From: Atrina japonica
Taxonomy: Eukaryota > Mollusca > Bivalvia > Pterioida > Pinnidae
DNA: 64,000 nt
Assembly (NCBI GenBank): GCA_030159075.1
Contig: BROG01000242.1
Span: 786,001-850,000, forward strand
Direction of reading: 5' to 3'
This document shows positions 12,616-22,932 of this stretch, piece after piece. Every line of letters starts with the position of its first letter. The stretch's first letter is position 1. The position numbers and the translations under genes are program-made. Under the pieces are notes generated by a model that was given only the letters and a program-made list of their open reading frames with translations, did not search any database and was not told the origin of the DNA.

Positions 12616-12778
12616 TTATGGTGATATGGTTCCGGATACAGAGATTGGAATGATTGTAGGCGGGTTGTGTTCACTTAGTGGTGTCCTGGTTATAGCTTTA
12701 CCTGTCCCTGTAATAGTCTCAAACTTTAGCAGGATTTATCACCAAAGCCAAAGGGCGGATAAACGCAAGGCTCAAAAG
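12616..12778 (+). CDS. Shal: Shal/Kv4 potassium channel exon: selectivity filter and S6
   Basis: The exon encodes YGDMVP (second half of the K+ selectivity filter), the S6 helix with [19 protein letters not shown] including the PVP gating hinge, then [17 protein letters not shown]. That last run is diagnostic of the Kv4 (Shal) subfamily of A-type voltage-gated potassium channels. These channels are tetramers in the plasma membrane of neurons and muscle. The acceptor TTGTTGCAG precedes 12616 and the donor GTAAAG follows 12778. The exon starts one base before the Tyr codon, so the intron splits the first glycine codon of the filter, and it ends in phase 0. T1 to S5 must lie on an exon outside the window. 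Outer-pore residues [10 protein letters not shown] differ from the KTIAGKIFGS I recall for vertebrate Kv4. Known from the family: fast inactivating, subthreshold A-current. Confidence 0.94.
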
Positions 12779-14429
12779 GTAAAGTCCTACCGAAAATAGA
12801 CATTTTTTCAAGTCGTTCTGTTCCGTTGAGTTTTGTCGGATTAGTGTGTGCTCAGATCACGTAGCTTCAACAGAAAGCTAGGCATGGTCGCTTTAGTTTC
12901 GTAATTTTACATTTACTACATTCAGTGATATATTATTTCGGTTTACCTGCGAGGAATAAAGTTTGATAAATTTCTTTGTCATTTAAAGATGACAAATGTC
13001 ATCAGTTTCCTGTAGGCCGCTTTTCAAATCAGGAAACTAACACTGCATAATATACATATTTATAGGTCATGCATACGATGATATGTTAAAGCGAAAGTAA
13101 TGTTCTAAAGTTGTATACTAAAATGACGAATCGTAATGGAATGAACAACTCGAAAAGGTCTATTTCAATGTACTCTTGTACAGATATCCAAATTTTATCT
13201 TCACTGAAATCGCTCTTACGCAGATGGCTGTTCATTATTGTATGTTTTGAACATAAAATGTTTTATTTACTGGAAAGATAGCATAGAGTACGTATGGCCA
13301 AAAAGTTATGATAGGTAAAATAATAAATATAATTTGATGAAATTCTGTGAAAAGATTTCCTTTTTCCCAAACTACATGAGTTCCTGCATACTTTGTATAA
13401 TTCACAGTTTGCCAGATACCATAACAGAAATTTCACAGTAAATGCATGCATGGAATTATTCAGATCATAAGCCGCCCGGCACTGAGATTTCAACGAATAA
13501 ATTAACGACAATTAGAACAGATCACGCAACACTTTCCAATTAAAGCGATAACTCAGCCATGTTGCTCTAAACATACATGGGAATTCATGATACTAGTTAC
13601 ATTCCGAAAAACGATTTTTCATAAAGATTAAACACGGTAATACCTCCCTAAAATCTTTCAACATGTTTATCACTGCTAGCATCGATGTCGTAAGACACAT
13701 ATCAGAAACCATTAGAAAAAGACATATTGGATTCAGGTAGTCTAGTAATACCGTACAAATGTTGTTATATAATTGAATTCTTTTAATCACGTGACTTTTG
13801 CAGATCTTCATAAAGGAGAAACATATTTCATTGCTCACTATTCACCCGTAGATAACACATCGGTGAATATGCACGGATTCCCGTGCAAATTATAATGCTT
13901 TAGTTTATTTTTTCTAAAGTCACTGAAATATACTTCTGCTTAACTATGTGAATTAACTACAACAAAAAAGTCATTGTAACACTTTGAATTTCACACATTT
14001 TTGTGGCGATATCAACATATTGTCAACACTCCTAAATTATCAAGCTACAAGCAAGACCAAATTTACCACAATGTGTGGTTTCCTCTAGTATAAATGTCCA
14101 ACGTTATGGACACATACAAACAACATAGATTTCTTAAAACACAATATGACAATATTGACATGGATATGACATGAAACGGTATATAGAGACCCCCTTAACT
14201 AGAAACACAACAAAACCAGTCTTTATAGGGAGGGGGGTATTTATTTAGAGGTTGATATTTGGGACGGGTGGTCTTTATACAGGTTGTCGCTAAAGAAGGT
14301 TTTATAGTACTTTGATAATTTTTAAATACATAATAGTCATTATATGAAAGAAATCTACCAAATAAAATCACGATAAGAAAAAAATAATTAAAAATGTTAA
14401 TACAGGGTCACTAAGTTTATGACTATATT

Positions 14430-14456
14430 AGTATATATATATATATATATATATAT
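14430..14456. repeat. (AT)n microsatellite
   Basis: Short AT run directly before the retroelement tail at 14457, a common insertion context. Confidence 0.9.
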
Positions 14457-14640
14457 TTGGGTATGTTGTGGCATGCTACCAGGGGGCGCTGACTCCTTCC
14501 TGGCGCCTTGTTCAATCCCATTTTGGATTCATTTTGTTCTTCTTTTTGAGACCGTTGTTATATCTACCTTTTCACCGAGGTTGCCATTTTCACCGTACTT
14601 GACCTTTTCACCGAACTCGAAATGTATCCATGGACCATTT
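14457..14640 (+). repeat. 3' tail of reverse transcriptase element, variant 2
   Basis: TGTGGCATGCTACCAGGGGGCGCTGACTCC, a GGCGCCTTGTTCAATCCCA block, TTTTGGATTC and TTGAGACCGTTGTTATATC follow the order seen in the other variant-2 tails. Its end abuts another copy in the same orientation. Confidence 0.62.
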
Positions 14641-14642
14641 TT

Positions 14643-14835
14643 GATGGGTGTTGCATGCTAACAGGGGACGCTAAAACCTTCCGGACATCTGATCCTACCC
14701 TTTTAGGATTCGCAATAATTATTGCTCTTTGTGTTAAGACAGTTGTGATATCTAATGTATCGTATTCTAATGGATTTGGAATTTCGAATATCCATTAGTA
14801 CTTCTTCATTCTACTTTACAAAAGTTATTCATATG
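14643..14835 (+). repeat. 3' tail of reverse transcriptase element, variant 2
   Basis: GTTGCATGCTAACAGGGGACGCT, GGACATCTGATCCTACCC, TTTTAGGATTCGCAATAATT, TAATGTATCGTATTCTAATGG and TCGAATATCCATTAGTACTTC match 7870-8060 in order. It stands head to tail with the preceding copy. Confidence 0.66.
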
Positions 14836-15024
14836 ACGTCACACAAAGATGTATCCTTACTTATAACATGACGTACCAACAAAATATAACAATCAGATAT
14901 GGTTTATAGTTTTTTCTACATTTAATTTCGTTGTCCAATCAAGATGGCACCGGTCACAGTAAAGGTGGGATTTACGAATCTCATTATTTTATTTTTAATA
15001 TGAAAACTTTGATATGTTAATATA

Positions 15025-15203
15025 ACAAATGAACGATTGTCAGAGTGTATCTATTGTCAATATGATTGCCGTTGGATGACGGCTGACTATTCATGGTGTC
15101 CTAGCCGTCACCATCCATTTTATATATTTGTCACCCAAACGGCATCTATATTGACAATTAATACTATTTCTAAAGCGTTCAATCGTTAAATGAGTTATTT
15201 GTG
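15025..15203. repeat. Foldback (inverted-repeat) element
   Basis: ATTGTCAATATGATTGCCGTTGGATGAC near 15053-15080 is the near reverse complement of 15130-15158. The outer parts AACGATTG and ACAAAT also pair with CAATCGTT and ATTTGT near 15180-15202. The centre contains a second inner repeat (GACGGCTGA / CTAGCCGTC). This is typical of a small non-autonomous foldback element. No clear target duplication was found. Confidence 0.65.
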
Positions 15204-16084
15204 CTCAAATAGCACGTTATTGACATTTGGTATGATCAGTATGCCGATGATTGTCCTTTGGTTTTAACGTGTATTCATTTGAAGGCTGCAATCCAAAGAA
15301 GTTAACATCCGTAAAATTAAAACACTTTACTGAAAGCGAAAGTAAAATTCAGCGGCAAGAAAGTACGTAATTCTTCGTTACTATATCATTTGCGTCTCCA
15401 TTGATAAAAGAGTTTCAACATGAAATTTCCTTCACGACTGAATGGCATTTCCCAATTTTTATCCTTGATGTTTACTTACTGAAATCCATTGGCATCTGTC
15501 TGATATATATATTGTATTTGGTAGTTTAGAGACAATGCTATTAATCTGTAAAGAAAAATAAAAGTAATTTACATTTGCCACGCATTTCTCTCCTCATATA
15601 ATTGTCGTATAACCGTATTGTACAGTCCGCACGCATTATTTCTATGCAATAGGATTCAAATAATTAATATCTTGGAAAACTGAATAAACGAAACCACTCA
15701 TGTGAATCGGACCGAATCTAATCAGATGCTCCGTTTAATTAAAATCTTTCTGGAATCAATTAATGCATTTCCCTTTCCAATACTAAAGCCTAGTTGATGG
15801 TCAATGCAGTTAATCAACATTAAGCATTTCATAAATATAAAATCATGTTTGCTTCTTCAGAAGGAACAACCATGGAATCAAGATACGTAACGTTTTCATG
15901 TTTATTGTATAAGCTGAACATATAGAGCAGCAATCCATGTTCATAATTCATTTTTGTGAGTTAAAGAAATATGATTTGTTCAACCACTTCTACAAAGTTT
16001 GATGGAGCAATATCAATTACTATTCGAAACTTCAAGTTCATTAGAATACGACAAATTAAAAAGAAAATAACGCTCTCAACACGG

Positions 16085-16170
16085 AAATAATTGCGAATCC
16101 CAAACGGGGTGGGACTAGGTGTCTGGAAGGAGTCATCGTGCGTTCCTCATTAGCATGCCACACTCGTCGC
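16085..16170 (-). repeat. 3' tail of reverse transcriptase element, variant 2, inverted
   Basis: AATTGCGAATCCCAAACGGGGTGGGA, TAGGTGTCTGGAAGGAGTCA and TTAGCATGCCACAC are the reverse complement of the variant-2 core. It has the opposite orientation to its neighbours. Confidence 0.66.
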
Positions 16171-17664
16171 AACCTCTTGAATTTGGCGAAAAGATCAAGC
16201 TAGGTGCAAAAGTAATCAGTCAGCTTCAGATACGAAATAACTTAAGAGCCAGTCTGCCAGAAACCATGCAATAGGGTCCAAAAACAATGTTATCATATTG
16301 AACTTTTGCATACAAGATACTTTCATGACAACTACTCTCTGTAAAAAATGTTTTTAAAAAATATTCAATGGGGGTCTCTGTATAGAGATGGTTATTGGTA
16401 AGATAATGTTGTAAAACTTTATATTAACTGTCGAAATATGCTCAATACTCGAGTAACTTTTTCCATATATTTACTCATACCTGTTCAAATACCCCTAGTT
16501 TTGGCAAATTGCTAAAATTGTGAAATTTACCAATTTGTAATCTTGTGTATTTTCTAAAGTGGTGAAAAATATTTCAATGGAATTTATTTTTTCTTAAACC
16601 ATGGTCATATATCTACAAAACATGAAAAATAGCACGGGATGTAAATACACCAATTTGAATGAAATAGTGGTTTTGCCGCTATTACTCGATATAAGGATGC
16701 TCGCTGCTTAGTTAAAATAACAAGCTTTTCATTACACAGACCTATATAAATTACTAAAGGATTAGTAAAGGAACTCAAAAAGAGAAACAAATTATAGTTG
16801 TGTGCATTTGTTTTTAAGCATTCATCCAATGAAAATTTGGCGGGAAAATATACATGTAAATAAACATGTAGCTTGTTTCCACACAATTTATATATGCATC
16901 AATATACCATCAAAAGGAATATTGGTTAAACATCATCTAGGCAAAGGGATAATTACAATTTCTGCAACTAAAATTATTTTTAAAGTTTGATATTCCTCTG
17001 CTAAAAATGTAAAATAAGCAAACATTTTGGTCAAGACCTTTTTGCCCTTGGAAATATGTTCACTTTATAATATCTTTCCAGACACTGCAGTCTACTGAAG
17101 TGTAGACCTGTGTGTTTAGCCGCACTGTGAAATAGGTATTGCAAGTGTGTTGTTATCATTAACTGGATATTTTCCACAAAAATACTAGTAAAATGTGCAA
17201 AGTGACATTTCATGTTCTCTTTGATAAACAACTCCTCATGGTAACTCTCTGTTTACAAACTGGAGAGTTGAACTCATGGGAGATAATTCATAGACACTTG
17301 TGGTTGTGTTTAACCTCTTTATGGTATTTTTTGGCCATTATACATAAAAATACATAAAAAGACAATATGTATGTAAAATATTTCATTGAGGTCTCAGATC
17401 ACTTGATGGTTTAGAGATACAGAATTTAAATTGAAATTTAAATAATTAAGAAATTTATGAAAATATGGGAAAGATTGGTGTAAAATATCTTGTTATTATT
17501 TGCTAAAATTGGATTTTAAAAAATATTTTTTACAATATCAATTGGACGATTCACTGATACAGGTTTAATAAAAACAATTATCCCACTTTAGAAGATAAAT
17601 GACTCAAACATCCTCAAAAATTCACTTTTGCCTACAAGGCCTTCTATAATACCCCTTACATAAT

Positions 17665-18218
17665 ACGATTACCGTCCGCTTCATAAACGTTTCATTCTAC
17701 CGATTCCCGAGAAAATGTCGGTAATTCCCGACAGGGTCTAGGCAGTCGTAAATCCTAAATCCTTTTTGTTTTCATCAAGAACACGTGAAATGTGTTGATA
17801 AATTGTGTGAAATGACAGGTCAAGTTCTTTTATTTGAAGAGTTAGAGGGAAATAAGACTTGAAGGAGAACCTGCGTCTTCCAATACCTACATACTCCTTC
17901 CTGTCTTTGATAGTGTAAAATTAGGGAGTATATAACGAATCACACACATTGTGTTCCGGAATTAAGTATTTCAAGATAAGGTACTGATCTTGCCGCCCCC
18001 AAAGGACAATCATCACTATTGACTCTCCTACAATTTATTTCACCTTTTTTATTCATACAACAATAAAAATATTTTAACCTTTATACATACTAAATAATCG
18101 GCCGTCGTAAGAAATTCCTACTTGCTTTATGAAACGGTCGTAAATGTTGTCGGAGAATGGTCGTAAAACTAATCAATAATCGTAAATTTTCCGACCTTTT
18201 ATGAAACGATGCCCAGGT
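17665..18218. repeat. Possible MITE with decayed inverted ends
   Basis: The left end (about 17670-17760) and right end (about 18095-18216) carry opposed CATAAA..GT motifs and several TCGTAAA / TTTACGA words. The match is loose, and the boundaries and family are uncertain. Confidence 0.3.
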
Positions 18219-18340
18219 CCCATCCCGTTTAGGATTCGAAATTGTTCTTCATGTTGAGACCATTTGTATATATAATTTGTCGTATTCTTATGGGCTTGAA
18301 GTATCGATTCTTCATTGGTACTATTTTATTTACTTTGTAA
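18219..18340 (+). repeat. 3' tail of reverse transcriptase element, variant 2
   Basis: TCCCATCCCGTTTAGGATTCG, AAATTGTTCTTCATGTTGAGACC, GTCGTATTCTTATGG and TTCTTCATTGGTACT match the other variant-2 tails. It lies just over 100 bases before the acceptor of the next Shal exon. Confidence 0.6.
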
Positions 18341-18466
18341 ATAAGACCATTGTAAAGGCTGACCTCGAGCTCACTATTTAGACCACCTACATAACTGAAA
18401 TGAAAGTGGTCTGTTTTTGGTGAGGTTCTACTGTGCGTTTAAATGTTTCTTTTATGTATTTTACAG

Positions 18467-18652
18467 AAAGCCCGCATTGCTCGTATACGAATGGCGAAGA
18501 ATGCTAGTGGTGCTGCGTTTATAAGCAGCAAGAAGCGAGCGGAAGAGGCAATACGAGCACGGGAAAGTGGATTGGAACTAGAAGAATTTAAAAACCGCGA
18601 TGTATTAGAAATGCAACATCATCATTTATTAAGCTGCTTAGAAAAAACAACA
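18467..18652 (+). CDS. Shal: Shal/Kv4 exon: proximal cytoplasmic C terminus
   Basis: The 62-codon exon begins KARIARIRMAKNASGAAF and ends with MQHHHLLSCLEKTT, both hallmark Shal/Kv4 segments. It continues in phase 0 directly from RADKRKAQK of the preceding exon. The acceptor is TTTTACAG and the donor GTAAGT. The middle (KKRAEEAIRARESGLELEEF) is highly charged and matches invertebrate Shal better than vertebrate Kv4, where I recall an Asn/Ser-rich stretch spread over two exons. In this family the C-terminal cytoplasmic tail takes part in KChIP/DPP-modulated gating and in somatodendritic targeting by the dileucine-containing segment (HHLL here). That role is family knowledge and is not shown by this sequence. 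Confidence 0.95.
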
Positions 18653-19546
18653 GTAAGTTATAACAGTTAACAGGATCAGAAAACTTTCTTCTGAAAAACC
18701 AACTTCAAAGCACGTGTACGTGTGGTTCTCGCAGTATTCGCATGACTTGCTTTTTAAGTAGAAAATTAGTACGGGTCATCGACAGAATTGGGTTAAAATT
18801 CTAAGTGAATCGTAGGGTTTTCCTTGTTAAACAATTGCTTTTACCTTGGAAAAAACTGTAAGAAAATATTGAATATTATTTGGACCGAAAAATAAAAAAA
18901 ATGTATAAATTTAATGTTACGTTACATAACGCTTCTTATATATCTACCACATAACCCATTTATTTTTCTGTATAAAGTATATTGTTTGTTTGATTAGATT
19001 TCTATTGTATGTATGTTGAAATGTATGAAATATTATCAGATATAACGTATTGGATTTATGTTCCATTGCATTTTCAGCATGACAGATATAGTATTTGATA
19101 TCCCATCATAGTTGGGTTTTAACACATATCACTGGTAATCATATTACATATGCACGGTATTCAATTATATAGATATTTTGCTTGGCAAAATGATGGCCTG
19201 ATGTATATTACTATTGGACAGAAAACCCATGCTTTTCCAGATGAAAATTCTGGATTTTATGTAGGATATAATTATATTATTACATTATATCTTATATACT
19301 TTTACATGCTATCACCTGTGTCATAGTTTAGCAAAGGGGAATAACTCGTCTAAGTTCTATTGCATCTTACGATCAGCATCATTTAAAGCTTAACAAATTT
19401 GTATGGCATGTTATAGGCATAATGCTTCTTTAAAGTGTCCACAAATTTTGTCAGGAAAATCCGCTAAATAGAATTGAAATAATTCTACAACAGGTAGACA
19501 ATACTTTTATGTATGTTGAAGGTGAATATGGGGTGGTTATTTGTAG
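18653..19546 (+). other. Shal intron
   Basis: Donor GTAAGT at 18653 and acceptor TTTGTAG ending at 19546, phase 0. No repeats or other features recognised. Confidence 0.88.
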
Positions 19547-19711
19547 GATCGAGAATTTGTTGAACTGGACATGGCCTTTAATGGAGCACCTAACAAACCA
19601 TCTGAGACGCCCCCTCCCTCCCCGGACCCCTCCCTTTCCTCAGTGGATCGGCGCAGAAGTACGGGGTGTTGCGCACGTAGATTTTCACCACATCGAAGAT
19701 GTTTGGTAAAG
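19547..19711 (+). CDS. Shal: Shal/Kv4 exon: distal C terminus
   Basis: The exon opens with DREFVELDMAFNGAPNKP, which follows EKTT of the previous exon and closely resembles invertebrate Shal as I recall it. A proline-rich stretch (TPPPSPDPSLSS) and a basic/cysteine cluster (RRRSTGCCARRFSPHRRC) follow, comparable with the CCSRRH region of Kv4. The acceptor is TTTGTAG before 19547. I chose the donor GTAAGA after 19711, which keeps phase 0 with the next exon. A GT at 19706 (TTG|GTAAAG) would remove two codons, also in phase 0, so alternative donor use is possible. A full-length transcript is needed to settle the end. Confidence 0.86.
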
Positions 19712-22650
19712 GTAAGAATTAGAAATGCCTTTCACAGACTACAATGGTCGAGGTATTGGATATGGAACTAAATCAACAGCCATCGAATCGGGTATTTAAT
19801 AATTCCGTATCAAGCTTTAAGTTTGAGCAAAGTTTGGAAATGACAGGGATTGTTTGCCTTTGTTTGTACAATGCATATTGGAGTGAAAGGTTTTATTATT
19901 TTTTTTACTTTTATCTAATTGTAAATGAGGAGTTTGTTATAATGAAGTGGGTGTTTGTGTGTCAATGTGTGCAGTACATACCTTTAGTTATATTGTTAAT
20001 AAATAAGGATATTATATTTAGTTATAATTATTATAATTATCATTTCTTGCCCCAAAATTAATCAAAATAATTTTGAACAATTTTCACAATAAGATTTTTA
20101 AGAGTATAGTTTTACGCATTTTTTTTTTCATGAAATGTCTTTTTGGAATCTATTTCTGGAATTATACAGATAAGAGAAAAGTTTTGAAATCATCAGCAAT
20201 ATTTAGCAAACCTCAAAATAGATATCATGTAGGTTAAACCCTCATATATTATGAGTTATATCGGACATACATTCTATAGCACGTCATAGTTATACATTTT
20301 TTCTAATTTTCATACTGTTTGCATATCGCATTCCCTTTTCATATGTTTCTTTTGAGTTTCAATCTAGCTTTGTTTTGAATGTTTTATATTTTGTTACGCT
20401 TTATATCCATTGCTTTTATAGACACATTTTAAAAATATTTGCCGCTTCTGCTTTTTTCAAATATTGGTGATATAATATACAAATTTGTGCATTGTTAATA
20501 CAATACTTATTTTATCTTACTCGCTAATAACAGTTTGATGATTTGCATACTGTATAGAGGTTTTAATTTCACGGGATTTAATTTTCACGTTTTGGAAACG
20601 TATGTAAATGCGCGGATTGATGGTAGGTACAATACCAGGTTATGCTAAGGCACCCCGCAGTGTATTAGGTCAATCAAAATCTTATTCACCGGTTTTTTAT
20701 ATTCACTGATTTATCAACATCGAGTTATTTCCCCTGTGCAGTATTAAATAACGCTTGATTATAATTCTTGGTGCTTTATTGGTTTATGCAGTCGTTAACG
20801 GTTTCCGGTCTGATTTACGTTCGATTTCAGAAATATGCGTAACGGTACCGGTGTAGAGGTCATATCTCTAAGAGGTTCTCTATTTCCCTAACAAAACTAT
20901 CACAACAATATAAATGCCGATGAAAAACAACGTAATACATTTTTGAAATACTCTTTGATAGTTTATGCAAAAATTCTGAAATTTAACAAATGGATTTATT
21001 CGATACCGAAATGTGCGATCAGTATTTTTCTTGCTTGCTTGTTTATGTTAAATTATAACGGTTATACAATGTATTAAAATAACTCTTAAACGTGTATGGA
21101 AGGTCGTTTCCGTTAAATTACATGTTGTGGGATAAACAAAATGCACAACACAACACAAAAGTGTAAACAACTTATATATTTCAGTGCAACACGATATTTG
21201 AGATAATTACGATTATTTTTCTCTGTAAGAAATGATTCATTTTTCATCTGTTACTTCACCTTTACGTGATTTGTAAATCTTAATTTCAGCTGAATACCCC
21301 CTTTCTCTATAATGGACTTAGATTGTGATAGAATACGTGAATAACATTGATACCTCACTTTTCACGTGCAACAAACATCATCACATCATTTATAATTTTG
21401 TACTATTTACGATTGTTAGAACTGCTATTTTATTAGTTCATACGTATAGAATAGATTTCTATATGAAAATATAACGTTTCTTTTTCATGAATTGATGGTG
21501 AGAAAGTTAAACTATCGTCATTATCTAAATTAATTATTGTAAAAATTGATAAATTGATATATATATATATACGTTCAATATAATCACAAGTATAGTCCAT
21601 TTGGTCTAATTGAAACTGGGATTTTGTTAAATTTCTTAAATTTCACCTAATCATCAAAATCGAATTTTACAGCAATTTTTAAAATTTTAACATAAATAAC
21701 AGAATTGTGAATAAGCAAATATTTGGTTTGCTAACAAACGTTTACCTTTTGCTGCAATAAAATTTTGTTGTAAAAGTTTTTGTGTGTTAATGCAGAGTTG
21801 ATAAAAGAGCACCCATACTTATTTTTTATTCATGCAAATCAGAAACTCTGGGCCATATGACATTAGACTGGCATGGGATTGTATCATAAATTCATAATAT
21901 ACTTTTTTAAAAAATCGGAATTGTAAGTCTGCATCTTTTTAAATATAATGCGCAAAATCATGTTACTGAAATAATTTCATCTTATTAGTGGTACTCTTGG
22001 TGTGCTGGAAGTAAAACAACATAAAAACAAACAAAAAAGTTAACTTGAATTTATAATGATTTGCAATTTTGAAATGATCCCTTATTGACCAGTCTGCATG
22101 AATTAAGTCTGTGACAAGTAAGGCCTATTCATACCTGTATTTTCCTGTGAAAAAAAACTATAAATTTCATGTCCTTCTATGTTAAAATATTTGTTTATAG
22201 ATACCATGTATAAATTTAAATGCAACCTTTTGATATTATGGCAAAATGATATTGAATCAAGGGAGTATTGCATGTAAGTAGCAGGCACGTTGACTATTTT
22301 TAGGTAACCATGTGGTTTGAAAACTGTTTATATTTACAGTATTTACATCCACGTAATTCTTCTACAAATTTGAAAGAAATTTTACATTATTAGTAATGGG
22401 AAACTATCCCCCTTAAATTGCTTGATGCAATTAAAATTCATTTTCAGTTATGTATAACCTTAAAAATATCAATGATGAGCATTTAAAATATATAGATTAT
22501 ATAGTTTCGGAAAAAATTACTAAACCGCAGTTCCAATGGAGAGCAAACAGACTATACATGTAATTTCATTCTATACATTGAAGTATTATAATCCAGGATG
22601 AATATGAAATTGATTTTATGTTTATATATTTACGATTTTATCATTCACAG
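19712..22650 (+). other. Shal intron
   Basis: GT at 19712 and AG at 22649-22650 (CATTCACAG). AT-rich throughout, with a short (AT)n run near 21558. The 105-residue frame at 19744 runs through intron sequence and is not supported. Confidence 0.85.
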
Positions 22651-22932
22651 CGCAGAAATACTGACTCTGATGAAGATGACTTGAATGATATTCAAATTCG
22701 ACTTCCAACTATAAACAGATCATCACGATCTAATCTTAATGCCGTAGGCACGCCAACCACAAACAACAAATCAAACAATTTAACCGTTACTACGGCAATT
22801 GTGACGTTGCCAACACCTAGCACTACGCCGGAAACAGAGTCTGCTCAAACACAGACCACCAGCGGTACGATGTCGCCAACTTTTGGACAAACACAAAACC
22901 CAGGAAGCATTGTACGGATATCAACTTTGTGA
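22651..22932 (+). CDS. Shal: Shal/Kv4 terminal coding exon with C-terminal SIVRISTL
   Basis: This 93-codon exon plus TGA begins RRNTDSDEDDLNDIQIRLP and includes a SRSNLNA motif and VTTAIVTLPTPSTTPE. It finishes with GSIVRISTL. Each block has an ordered counterpart in vertebrate Kv4 (STIQIR, SRSSLNAK, VTTAIISIPTP, NIVRVSAL), which supports both the assignment and the stop. The last residues form a hydrophobic C terminus of the kind that binds PDZ scaffolds in Kv4. The exon lies in phase 0 behind CATTCACAG. A Thr/Ser/Asn-rich linker (22740-22860) is probably disordered. The Shal reading frame is intact across all four exons, so this is a living gene. Confidence 0.9.
   Translation, partial: RRNTDSDEDDLNDIQIRLPTINRSSRSNLNAVGTPTTNNKSNNLTVTTAIVTLPTPSTTPETESAQTQTTSGTMSPTFGQTQNPGSIVRISTL

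Larger units (their letters stand above)
12779..18466 (+). other. Shal intron
   Basis: GT at 12779 and AG at 18465-18466 join the S6 exon to the proximal C-terminal exon in phase 0. The intron contains an (AT)n run, four retroelement tails and two foldback-like elements listed separately. The remaining sequence shows no exon. Small frames near 13.3, 13.6, 16.7 and 17.1 kb have no supporting features. Confidence 0.88.
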
